Source: Flavivirga eckloniae (lineage in GTDB: Bacteria > Bacteroidota > Bacteroidia > Flavobacteriales > Flavobacteriaceae). Taken from it: DNA of 64,000 nt. Where the stretch lies: contig NZ_CP025791.1 in the NCBI RefSeq assembly GCF_002886045.1, positions 2,929,001-2,993,000 on the forward strand, in the 5' to 3' direction. The notes beneath the pieces were generated by a model. The model ran no database searches and had not been told where the DNA came from. It saw nothing but the letters and a program-made list of their open reading frames with translations. The translations under genes were made by a program, and so were the position numbers. This document shows, in pieces, positions 16,200 to 25,113 of this stretch; the first letter of the stretch is position 1; each line of letters begins with the position of its first letter.

Positions 16200-19100
16200 A
16201 TGAAAAACGTTCTTTTAAGATTAGTACTTTTCTTATTTGCAATAACTACACTTGCGCAGTCTCAAAAGGTGTCCGTTGTAAGTAATGAGGAGGGCATGAA
16301 ATTAGTTGTGAATGGAAAAGATTTCATGATTAATGGTATGAATTGGGATTATTTCCCAATAGGTACCAATTACAATTACAGTCTATGGAAACAATCCGAT
16401 GATGTTATTAAAGCAGCATTAGACGCCGAAATGGGACTGCTAAAAAACATGGGCGTAAATGTTATTAGGCAGTATACAGGCGTACAACCTAAATGGATTC
16501 AATACATCTACGAAAACTATGGAATCTATACCATGCTCAACCATTCCTTTGGTAGATATGGGTTAACAATAAACGGAGCCTGGGTAGCAGTAACAGATTA
16601 CAGAGACCCAGCAACACAGAAACTATTAATATCTGAAGTCTCTCAGATGGCAGAAACCTACAGAAACACACCGGGAATGTTACTGTTCCTCTTAGGAAAC
16701 GAAAACAACTATGGTTTGTTCTGGGCAGGAGCCGAAACCGAAGATTTTCCAGATGAAGAAGATAAGAAGCGGGAAGTCGGCGAAAAGCGGGGAAGACCCA
16801 TGTATAAGCTAATGAATGATGCCGTGCTTAAAATGAAGTCCATTGATGCATCGCATCCAGTGGCCATTTGTAACGGAGATTTATTGTTTGCAGATATTAT
16901 AGCAGAAGAATGTAAAGACGTAGATATTTATGGCGTAAACATGTATCGAGGTAAATCTTTTGGAGACGCTTTCGAACGCGTTAAAAAAGAATTGAACAAA
17001 CCCATCATGTTTACCGAATTCGGATGCGATGCATTTAATGCCAAAACCAATCAAGAGGACCAAAAGATGCAAGCATTTTTTATGGTAGAAAACTGGAAAG
17101 AGATCTACCAAAATGCTGCTGGGTTAGGAAAATCAGGAAATTCGATAGGAGGTTTTACCTTTCAGTTTAGCGACGGATGGTGGAAATTTGGTCAAACTAA
17201 AAACCTTGATATTCACGATACTAACGCATCCTGGTCAAACGGAGGCTACTACTTAGATTTAGATCCAGGAGAAAACAATATGAACGAAGAGTGGTTTGGT
17301 ATTTGTGCCAAAGGACCAACAAACGAAAGAGGACTTTACAGTTTATACCCAAGAGCAGCATACTACGCCTTAAAAGAAGCACATAGCCTAGATCCTTATG
17401 CCAAAGATGTAACCTCAGATTTTGTTGATAATTATTTCAACAATATAGAGCTAATGGACGCTGTACTTAGGGCAAGAGGCGATAAAGCCGCACTTGGAGC
17501 AACTAGCGCTGGTAAAGTAAGATTAAGCAATTTACGCGCTGAGTTTACCACATTTAGTACAGGAGGTACTTTATTAACAACCCCAGAGACTGCAAATCCA
17601 GATGAAGCAGCATTTCCTAATCAGCTTGGTTTTGACCACATGCAATCTTATTATGTTGGTGTTGAAGGGAATCCAACCTCAAACATGCGTGCAGAAGTTA
17701 ATTTCAATATTCTTGGTAATGTAGCACAAAACCCTATTAATGAGATATTTTACGAGAACGTAGGTAGACCAGTTAAAGTTATCAATACAAACGGCGAAGA
17801 AGTTATTATTACAGATAACAATAGAGTGAGGGTGTACAATGCTGAGTTTGAATGGAACTCTAAAGTGGCAGATGTAAGAGGGTTTTACAGAACCGGCCAC
17901 TACCACTGGGGGTATGAAGGCGATTTCTTTGGCTTATACCCAGAAGCTAATTACGGCCCTAACCTAGACATATACAACGGAGAAATTCTAGGTGTAGAAG
18001 TAGATGGTAAAAAAGCCTTAAAAGGACTAAAAGCAGCTTTTGGACCACAATTATGGTGGGGAGCAAATCCAACGATATTATTAAAATACAGAACTCATTT
18101 TAAGCATTGGGATATTACTGGTATTTATCATAGAGATTTAGATACGAGCCTAGAATTTGACGATAATGGACTACGATTTTTAAATGCTAATCAGGTACAA
18201 AGTGGTGTTATTCCACCTTGGCCCACAGAACGTGCGACCATAGTTTTAGAAAGAGACTTTGGAGCCTTTGGTATTTCATTAGGAGGTATCTGGGGAGGAA
18301 GTCCTCTTAACGGTAGTACATTTCAAGATGTAACAGGTGAATCTGGAAACTATGTAGTATATCAAGATAAAATCAACTCAGATGATAACTGGGGCGGGAA
18401 AGCCAAAATAACCTATGAAAAAGGACGATTTAATTTCTATGCACAAGCGGCATATATGGGATTGGTTGCCAATGGAGGCGCAGATGCTACAAGAACATTT
18501 ACAGGTTGGAAACTTAAAGATTCTGGAAGTGGCAATCAAACCAACATACTTTCTGGTTTCACATACAGCATTGGAGATTGGCAAATAGCACCAAATTTCC
18601 TTTGGCAAAAACCTTTAGTAGATCCTATGCCTAATGATGTAACCGCACCAGGAAGATTAAGAAACTTTATTGATGATCCATTCGCTGTAAGAGGTAACAG
18701 AGAAACCACAGCAGGAGAATTACTCTTAACCTTCGATCCAACACCTGGATCCTGGTTTTATGAGTGGGACAATGATCGGGCGGAAGATGCAAAATTGGCT
18801 TTTAACTTAGGTTTTGTATTTAGACATCAGCCAACATCACAAGATGCGCATATTGGGTTTTTAGCAAATCGTACCTTTTTTGCTTTTCCGCAGGCTGCGC
18901 CAGCACAAGACCTCTGGGAATTAAGTTCTCGTGTTGTTTCTAAAGTAAGTCCAGACTTAGGGATCATTGGAAATCTTTATGGAGGCAACGCTCAGGCAAA
19001 TGGTGATAGTGACAGAACTATAGAACGCTTTGGTGGTAACATCAAAATGATATACAAAAAGTGGAAAATAGAATACGGTTTCAAAGTTAACGATTGGGGG

Positions 19101-19379
19101 CCTTTTGATTACCATCGTGATTTCAACTTGACTTTCCCTGTACAAAACATGATCGATATTTCTACGTCCATAGGTAAGCCTGATTGGTTTATTCTTCCAG
19201 ATACTAAAATAGGTGTCCGTGGTACTTGGCGTTCCTTAAATGAAAACTCACCTAGATATTCACCTATTGCTGTTCCTCCAAACACGTTTCCAGCTATACC
19301 GCCAATTAGCCCTGTTGGATTTGATGATGGAAATGAGTGGGAAATCAGAACATATATACACATCAATATTGGTAAATAA
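16200..19379 (+). CDS. Glycoside hydrolase (clan-A TIM barrel) fused to a predicted outer-membrane beta-barrel
   Basis: This 1059-residue exported protein has a signal peptide (residues 1-20). Residues about 30-395 form a GH2-like/clan-A TIM barrel with the expected catalytic pair: acid/base Glu168 in LLGNENNYG and nucleophile Glu273 in MFTEFGCDAF. From about 430 to the end, the sequence alternates aromatic and polar strands with Gly/Asn/Asp turns (FNFYAQAAYMGL, LAFNLGFVFRH, WKIEYGFKVNDWG). It ends in a strand EWEIRTYIHINIGK, the pattern of an outer-membrane beta-barrel. There is no SusC or SusD in the locus, so this fusion may be both pore and enzyme. The substrate is inferred from its GH16/GH17/GH30 neighbours to be a beta-1,3-glucan. 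The exact GH family is uncertain; GH72-like transglycosylation is an alternative. Confidence 0.75.
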   Translation: MKNVLLRLVLFLFAITTLAQSQKVSVVSNEEGMKLVVNGKDFMINGMNWDYFPIGTNYNYSLWKQSDDVIKAALDAEMGLLKNMGVNVIRQYTGVQPKWIQYIYENYGIYTMLNHSFGRYGLTINGAWVAVTDYRDPATQKLLISEVSQMAETYRNTPGMLLFLLGNENNYGLFWAGAETEDFPDEEDKKREVGEKRGRPMYKLMNDAVLKMKSIDASHPVAICNGDLLFADIIAEECKDVDIYGVNMYRGKSFGDAFERVKKELNKPIMFTEFGCDAFNAKTNQEDQKMQAFFMVENWKEIYQNAAGLGKSGNSIGGFTFQFSDGWWKFGQTKNLDIHDTNASWSNGGYYLDLDPGENNMNEEWFGICAKGPTNERGLYSLYPRAAYYALKEAHSLDPYAKDVTSDFVDNYFNNIELMDAVLRARGDKAALGATSAGKVRLSNLRAEFTTFSTGGTLLTTPETANPDEAAFPNQLGFDHMQSYYVGVEGNPTSNMRAEVNFNILGNVAQNPINEIFYENVGRPVKVINTNGEEVIITDNNRVRVYNAEFEWNSKVADVRGFYRTGHYHWGYEGDFFGLYPEANYGPNLDIYNGEILGVEVDGKKALKGLKAAFGPQLWWGANPTILLKYRTHFKHWDITGIYHRDLDTSLEFDDNGLRFLNANQVQSGVIPPWPTERATIVLERDFGAFGISLGGIWGGSPLNGSTFQDVTGESGNYVVYQDKINSDDNWGGKAKITYEKGRFNFYAQAAYMGLVANGGADATRTFTGWKLKDSGSGNQTNILSGFTYSIGDWQIAPNFLWQKPLVDPMPNDVTAPGRLRNFIDDPFAVRGNRETTAGELLLTFDPTPGSWFYEWDNDRAEDAKLAFNLGFVFRHQPTSQDAHIGFLANRTFFAFPQAAPAQDLWELSSRVVSKVSPDLGIIGNLYGGNAQANGDSDRTIERFGGNIKMIYKKWKIEYGFKVNDWGPFDYHRDFNLTFPVQNMIDISTSIGKPDWFILPDTKIGVRGTWRSLNENSPRYSPIAVPPNTFPAIPPISPVGFDDGNEWEIRTYIHINIGK

Positions 19380-19391
19380 AATAAAACTAAG

Positions 19392-20819
19392 ATGAAAAAT
19401 ATAAAATTTACATATACAAAAATGATCTGCCTTTTAGGATTCATTTTTACAATTTTAGTAAGCTGCGAAAGAGAATTGTCTGATGAAGCCGTATTTGCAA
19501 CATTCCCAAACACAGCAGAAGTTTTTACGGACGCCCCTGTTGGTTTAGGTACTAATTTTTATTTTCCTTATATCGGATCAAAAGCCACAGCCTGGTCAGT
19601 AGATAATGAGGTAAGCTATGAAGGTACTGCATCTATGCGTTTTGATGTGCCAAATGCAAACGATCCTAATGGAAATTATGCTGGAGCCATCTTTAGAATC
19701 GATGGGGAAGGCTCTGGTAGAGATTTATCAGGTTTTGATGCCTTAACGTTTTGGGCAAAGGCTTCTCAGGCTGTTACGATAGGAGAAGTGGGGTTTGGCG
19801 AAGATTTTGGTGAAAATAAACATATCGTTACCAGAACAAATATAGACTTAACAACAAATTGGATAAAATATATTATTCCTATCCCAGACCCGTCTAAGTT
19901 GATTCAAGAACGTGGCATGTTAAGATACTCTGCAGGAGGTATAGGTCCAGTAGGTAGCGAAGTAGGATACACTTTTTGGATAGATGAGGTTAAGTTTGAA
20001 AAACTAGGAACTGTTGCTCAATCACAACCTTTTATTTTAGGCGGTCAGGATGTTGAGCAACAATCTTTTAATGGCAGTGAAATAGACTTGGCAGCTAGTG
20101 GTCTTACACAAACGTTTAATGTCAATGGAAGCAATGTAACAGTAAATACCACACCAGCATATTTCTCCTTTTCTTCATCAACACCAAATATCGCTTCGGT
20201 AAATGAAAAAGGGTTGGTTACTATTCTTAATCAAGGCACAACAGTCATAACGGCTGTTTTAGCAGGTGTAGCTGCTAAGGGTTCTTTGAAAATAACATCG
20301 AGTGGTGATTTACCAGATTCCCCAGAACCAACAAGACCAGAGGCTAATGTTAAATCTATTTATAGTGATACATACGCAACAGAAACTGAAAGTAATTTTA
20401 ATCCAGGTTTTGGAGGTTCGACCACACAAACTACAGAAGCAACTTCAAATGGTAATAATGTTCAAATCTATACCAATAACAATTTTACTGGTATCATTTT
20501 TAACAATACTGTAGACGCATCAGCACTAACTCATCTTCATGTTGATGTTTATACGCAACAATCAGATACTAATTTTGAAATACAAATACGAGATATTGGT
20601 GGAAATGGAGAACTAGAAACAAATGTTTTCAATGGCGCTCCCGATGGAGACGATAAAGATTTCAGGTTTACTGTTTCAGGTTTAACTCAAGGTGTCTGGA
20701 CATCTTTCGATATTCCACTAGGCGGTGATATAGCTACTCAAAAAAATAATTTAGGTGCTCTTATATTAGCAGGTGGCCCTGATTTCATATTGGACAACAT
20801 TTACTTCTACACAGAATAA
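19392..20819 (+). CDS. Surface glycan-binding lipoprotein with CBM-like modules
   Basis: This 475-residue lipoprotein has a lipobox (LVSC, Cys25). An N-terminal jelly-roll-like domain (about 40-205) has DLSGFDALTFWAKA and a YTFWIDEVKFEKLG end strand. A bacterial Ig-like (BIG_2) segment with NEKGLVTILNQGTTVITAV follows at about 210-305. A C-terminal module (about 313-475) contains ANVKSIYSDTY, SGLTQGVWTSFDIPL and FILDNIYFYTE. That last module is homologous to the triple repeat of the protein encoded at 21721. The protein probably captures beta-glucan at the cell surface. It lies 12 bases after the fusion enzyme gene and just before GH16. Confidence 0.8.
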   Translation: MKNIKFTYTKMICLLGFIFTILVSCERELSDEAVFATFPNTAEVFTDAPVGLGTNFYFPYIGSKATAWSVDNEVSYEGTASMRFDVPNANDPNGNYAGAIFRIDGEGSGRDLSGFDALTFWAKASQAVTIGEVGFGEDFGENKHIVTRTNIDLTTNWIKYIIPIPDPSKLIQERGMLRYSAGGIGPVGSEVGYTFWIDEVKFEKLGTVAQSQPFILGGQDVEQQSFNGSEIDLAASGLTQTFNVNGSNVTVNTTPAYFSFSSSTPNIASVNEKGLVTILNQGTTVITAVLAGVAAKGSLKITSSGDLPDSPEPTRPEANVKSIYSDTYATETESNFNPGFGGSTTQTTEATSNGNNVQIYTNNNFTGIIFNNTVDASALTHLHVDVYTQQSDTNFEIQIRDIGGNGELETNVFNGAPDGDDKDFRFTVSGLTQGVWTSFDIPLGGDIATQKNNLGALILAGGPDFILDNIYFYTE

Positions 20820-20851
20820 GCTAGGTAACATAAATTTTAAAAAGAAATAAG

Positions 20852-21700
20852 ATGAATAAAAAGCATACATATAAAATGAGAACAAAAACACTGTTCTTGA
20901 TGTCCTTCTTGATGATTTCCTTTTTTGTGATATCCAGCTGTGAAACTGATGAAACACAAACTGTAGCTACGTTCACAGAGCTCGTTATGGCAGATGAGTT
21001 TGATACCGATGGTGCTCCTAACTCAACAATTTGGGGGTTTGATATTGGTACAGGACAAAACGGTTGGGGTAATAACGAGTTACAATATTATACAGATCGT
21101 TCAGAAAATGTAACCGTACAGAATGGCGTATTGATAATAACAGCTAAAGAAGAGGCCTTTAATGGTGCTTCTTATACCTCAGCAAGATTGTTAACTAAAG
21201 GAAAGTTTGAACAAACCTATGGGCGTTTTGAAGCTCGTATCAGGTTGCCTTATGGAAAAGGGCTTTGGCCAGCATTTTGGTTGTTAGGTGACGATTCTAA
21301 TGGTACAGAAGTATGGCCACAAATTGGAGAAATTGATATTATGGAATATGTTGGAAGTGAACCAACTATAATGTTTGGTACCGTTCATGGTCCAGGTTAT
21401 TCAGGAGGTCAATCTATAGGTAAGCCTTATCAATTAGAGAACGATAGGTTTGATACTGGATTTCACATTTTCGGAATAGAATGGGGACCAGATTATATCA
21501 ATTACTATGTAGATGATATATTATACAATCAGATAACTCCAGATGATGTTCCCGGAGAATGGGTGTTTAATCGAGGCCCTTTCTACATTATATTAAACGT
21601 AGCCGTTGGAGGCCAATTACCAGGTGCACCAAATGCAGAAACCGTATTCCCTCAAACTATGTTGGTAGACTATGTACGTGTTTATAATAGAAGAAACTAA
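20852..21700 (+). CDS. GH16 endo-beta-1,3-glucanase (laminarinase), lipoprotein
   Basis: This 282-residue lipoprotein (lipobox ISSC, Cys30) is built almost wholly of a GH16 beta-jelly-roll. The catalytic signature GEIDIMEYVG is present, with nucleophile Glu160, Asp162 and acid/base Glu165. The substrate-cleft motifs WGNNELQYYTD and GLWPAFWLLG are typical of bacterial laminarinases rather than agarases or carrageenases. It should cut internal beta-1,3 bonds of laminarin at the cell surface. A second in-frame ATG at 20876 would shorten the signal by eight residues. It lies between two glycan-binding lipoprotein genes. Confidence 0.93.
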   Translation: MNKKHTYKMRTKTLFLMSFLMISFFVISSCETDETQTVATFTELVMADEFDTDGAPNSTIWGFDIGTGQNGWGNNELQYYTDRSENVTVQNGVLIITAKEEAFNGASYTSARLLTKGKFEQTYGRFEARIRLPYGKGLWPAFWLLGDDSNGTEVWPQIGEIDIMEYVGSEPTIMFGTVHGPGYSGGQSIGKPYQLENDRFDTGFHIFGIEWGPDYINYYVDDILYNQITPDDVPGEWVFNRGPFYIILNVAVGGQLPGAPNAETVFPQTMLVDYVRVYNRRN

Positions 21701-21720
21701 CTAACTCAAAATAAAAAACA

Positions 21721-24700
21721 ATGAAAACTATAACAAAAACATTTAAATATATATCCATTTTGATATTGGCATTATCCTTCAATGCATGTGAAGATGATGA
21801 TGCCGTATTACCAAGAGTTGAAGCTGGTTTTAGTTATACTGTTGATATGAATACGGGAACCGTAACCTTTATCAATATATCAGAAAACGCAAATACCTAT
21901 GAATGGAATTTTGGAGATGATGACACATCTACTCTTATTAATCCAGTAAAAGTTTACACCAATGGTACTTACACTATTACACTTAAAGCCCTGAATGTTG
22001 CAGGAGCATCTGATACATTTGAAGATAACATTGAAATATCGATTCCAGAAGCCGTTGCGTTTCCAATTTCATTCGATTCGAACAATGTAAATTATGGTGG
22101 TGATCCTTTTAGTGGCGCTTCTTTTGCAATAGTAGATAACCCCGACCCTTCAGGGTCAAACACTGATGCTTCAAAAGTTGGAGCATTAACCAATAGCGGA
22201 GCTACTTTTGAAGGTATTGCTTTCGAGTTAGGAACTTCAATAGACCTATCTACAGAAAAAACCATAAAAATGGATTTTTGGTCAGACGCTCCAATAAGCG
22301 TACTGCTTAAACTTGAAATTTCAGAAAATGATTTTGTCGAAGTTACGGTTAATCATGGCGGTACAGGATGGGAAGAATTATCTTTTAACTTCTCCGACTC
22401 GGGAACATATCCTAAACTCGTAATTTTTGTAGATGGTCCGGGTACAGCCTCAGGAACTTTTTACTTCGATAATTTAGAGCAAGTTGAAACAGATACTACT
22501 GGTGGGGCATGTACAGATACACCTGTTGCCGCAACCGCATTCCCTGTAGATTTTGAAGCATGCGAATCTTTTATAGACTCATTTGCAAACGATGGAAGTA
22601 TTACCACTGAGCTTTCGGGCAACCCAGATAAAACAGGTGTAAACACTTCAGATAATGTATTAAAAGTCGTTAAAGCTAACGGAACTAATAGATGGGCTGG
22701 ATTTCAAAATGCATTTCCTGAAAATTTTGATGCTACAAAAACACTTAAGGTAAAGGTATACTCATCTAAAGCTAATGCTGTTATGAAATTTGAGGTAAAT
22801 AGCAACCCTCAACCTGCTGGCTCTGGAAACCCCGGACCTCAATATGCAACTATAACAGATGCTAACACTTGGACTGAAGTAGAAGTAATGTTTACAGGAA
22901 TACCTGGTAATAATACAGGTCTTAATCAATTGGTTATAAAACCAGATAATCCAGATGGTACAGACGGTACCTTAACAGATTCTGAAGAAACTTATTATTT
23001 TGATGATATTTCCTTTGGTGACGGAGGTGGTACATCTACAGAACCATCAATGGCAGCTCCAACACCAACTCAGGATGCTGCGAATGTTAAATCTGTATTT
23101 AGTGATGCATATACCGATATAGCGGGTACTAACTTAGATACCAACTGGCAAGGTGATTTAGTTTCCGAAACAGTATCTATTCAAGGTAATAATGCCATAA
23201 AATATAGCAATGTAAAATTCATAGGCATGCAATTGGCAGGAGATACTGATTTCTCTGATATGGAATTTTTACATGTCGATATTTGGACGCCGGATGCTAC
23301 GGTATTAGAAATAACGCCAATAAGCCCTCCAAACGAATTATTAGTCGGCTTACCAAGTTTAACACAAGGTGAATGGAAGAGTTACGACATTCCGGTAACT
23401 GATTTTACAGGGGTTGATTTTACTAAAATATTACAGTTCAAAATTGATGCACAAAAAGGTGTGAATCCGGCTGTGGTTTATATGGACAACCTGTATTTCT
23501 ATAAATCAGGATCAACTGGTGGTGGCACAGAACCAACCATGGCTGCTCCAACACCAACCCAAGATGCAGCAAATGTAAAATCTGTATTTAGTGATACATA
23601 TACCGATATAGCAGGTACTAATTTAGATACCAATTGGCAAGGTGATTTAGTTTCTGAAACTGTAGCTATTCAAGGTAACGATGCCATAAAATATAGGAAT
23701 GTAAAATTCATTGGAATGCAATTGGCAGGAGATACCGATTTCTCTGATATGGAATTTTTACATGTCGATATTTGGACGCCGGATGCCACCGTTCTAGAAA
23801 TAACCCCGATAAGCCCTCCAAACGAATTATTAGTCGGCTTACCAAGTTTAACACAAGGTGAATGGAAGAGTTACGACATTCCGGTAACTGATTTTACAGG
23901 GGTTGATTTTACTAAAATATTACAGTTCAAAATTGATGCGCAAAAAGGCGTTAATCCAGCTGTGGTGTACATGGACAACCTGTATTTCTATAAATCAGGA
24001 CCAGCACCTACAGAGCCAACCATGGCAGCACCAACACCAACTCAGGATGCTGCAAATGTAAAATCTGTATTCAGCGATACTTACACAGACATAGCAGGTA
24101 CTAATTTAGATACCAACTGGCAAGGCGATTTAGTTTCTGAAACTGTAGCTATTCAAGGTAACGATGCCATAAAGTATAGTAATGTAAAGTTTATAGGCAT
24201 GCAGTTGGCAGGAGATACCGATTTCTCCGATATGGAATTTTTACATGTCGATATTTGGACGCCAGATGCCACCGTTTTAGAAATAACCCCGATAAGCCCT
24301 CCAAACGAATTATTAGTCGGCTTACCAAATTTAACACAAGGTGAATGGAAGAGTTACGACATTCCAGTAACTGATTTTACAGGGGTTGATTTTACTAAAA
24401 TATTACAGTTCAAAATTGATGCGCAAAAAGGCGTTAATCCGGCTGTGGTTTTCATGGATAACCTGTATTTCTATAAATCAGGATCAACTGGTGGTACAGG
24501 AGGTTGTTCAGGTTCACCTGTAGCGGCAACAGCATTCCCAGTAAATTTTGAAAGCTGCGAGTCTTTCATCAGCACCTTTGCTAATGATGGAAGTATTACA
24601 ACAGAGCTTTCGGCAAATCCAGCAAAAACAGGAATAAATACTTCAGATAATGTATTGAAAGTCGTTAAAGCTAACGGAACAAATAGATGGGCTGGTTTCC

Positions 24701-25017
24701 AAAACCCATTCCCTAGTAATTTTGATGCTACTAAAACATTCAAGTTTAAAGTGTATTCAACCAAAGCGAATGTTGTCATGAAATTTGAGGTAAATACCAA
24801 TCCTCAACCTCCTAGTTCTGGAAACCCTGGACCACAATATAGAACCATAACAGAAGCTAATACCTGGACAGAGATCGAAGTAGTATTTACAGGAATCCCA
24901 GGTAATAACACAGGACTTAATCAACTGGTTATAAAACCAGATAATCCAGATGGTACAGATGGTACGCTTACAGATTCTGAAGAAACCTACTATTTTGATG
25001 ATATAAGACTTGAATAA
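21721..25017 (+). CDS. Large multi-module glycan-binding lipoprotein (PKD plus repeated CBM-like modules)
   Basis: This 1098-residue lipoprotein (Cys23 followed by EDDD) has no visible catalytic motif. Order: PKD domain (about 33-110, with YEWNFGDDDTS); a jelly-roll-like domain (about 111-258); module B1 (about 264-434); three tandem near-identical C modules (about 441-596, 604-757, 765-920); and module B2 (about 929-1098), about 80% like B1. Each B contains GTNRWAGFQN and ends YYFDDI; each C contains LTQGEWKSYDIPVTDF and MDNLYFYKSG. The C module is related to the C-terminus of the lipoprotein encoded at 19392. It probably is a multivalent surface receptor that holds glucan for GH16. A terminator follows directly. 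Confidence 0.83.
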   Translation: MKTITKTFKYISILILALSFNACEDDDAVLPRVEAGFSYTVDMNTGTVTFINISENANTYEWNFGDDDTSTLINPVKVYTNGTYTITLKALNVAGASDTFEDNIEISIPEAVAFPISFDSNNVNYGGDPFSGASFAIVDNPDPSGSNTDASKVGALTNSGATFEGIAFELGTSIDLSTEKTIKMDFWSDAPISVLLKLEISENDFVEVTVNHGGTGWEELSFNFSDSGTYPKLVIFVDGPGTASGTFYFDNLEQVETDTTGGACTDTPVAATAFPVDFEACESFIDSFANDGSITTELSGNPDKTGVNTSDNVLKVVKANGTNRWAGFQNAFPENFDATKTLKVKVYSSKANAVMKFEVNSNPQPAGSGNPGPQYATITDANTWTEVEVMFTGIPGNNTGLNQLVIKPDNPDGTDGTLTDSEETYYFDDISFGDGGGTSTEPSMAAPTPTQDAANVKSVFSDAYTDIAGTNLDTNWQGDLVSETVSIQGNNAIKYSNVKFIGMQLAGDTDFSDMEFLHVDIWTPDATVLEITPISPPNELLVGLPSLTQGEWKSYDIPVTDFTGVDFTKILQFKIDAQKGVNPAVVYMDNLYFYKSGSTGGGTEPTMAAPTPTQDAANVKSVFSDTYTDIAGTNLDTNWQGDLVSETVAIQGNDAIKYRNVKFIGMQLAGDTDFSDMEFLHVDIWTPDATVLEITPISPPNELLVGLPSLTQGEWKSYDIPVTDFTGVDFTKILQFKIDAQKGVNPAVVYMDNLYFYKSGPAPTEPTMAAPTPTQDAANVKSVFSDTYTDIAGTNLDTNWQGDLVSETVAIQGNDAIKYSNVKFIGMQLAGDTDFSDMEFLHVDIWTPDATVLEITPISPPNELLVGLPNLTQGEWKSYDIPVTDFTGVDFTKILQFKIDAQKGVNPAVVFMDNLYFYKSGSTGGTGGCSGSPVAATAFPVNFESCESFISTFANDGSITTELSANPAKTGINTSDNVLKVVKANGTNRWAGFQNPFPSNFDATKTFKFKVYSTKANVVMKFEVNTNPQPPSSGNPGPQYRTITEANTWTEIEVVFTGIPGNNTGLNQLVIKPDNPDGTDGTLTDSEETYYFDDIRLE
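23041..24485 (+). repeat. Three tandem DNA repeats of ~485 bp within the lipoprotein gene
   Basis: Copies begin at 23041, 23530 and 24013 (spacing 489 and 483 bases). They share long identical stretches even at silent positions, for example around GACGCC(G/A)GATGC and the segment encoding SPPNELLVGL. Such near identity suggests recent duplication or gene conversion, and the copy number may vary between strains. Confidence 0.93.
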
Positions 25018-25046
25018 GATTAGTTCAATAATAATTACAACGTAAA

Positions 25047-25088
25047 GAAAAGGCTAGCACAAATTCAATCAACTAGCTAGCCTTTTTA
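25047..25088 (+). terminator. Terminator inside the glucan locus
   Basis: AAAAGGCTAG (25047-25056) pairs with CTAGCCTTTT (25076-25085, with a short extension) and a T tract follows. It lies 30 bases after the large lipoprotein gene and before the phosphorylase gene. It may reduce read-through from the surface genes into the cytosolic and transport genes. Confidence 0.8.
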
Positions 25089-25113
25089 TTAAAATAAACT
25101 TTAAAAAAGCTAA

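Noticed and set aside
23041-24485. CRISPR array or assembly duplication
   Set aside because: Repeat units are about 485 bases and coding, with scattered silent and amino-acid differences, so they are real protein-module repeats.
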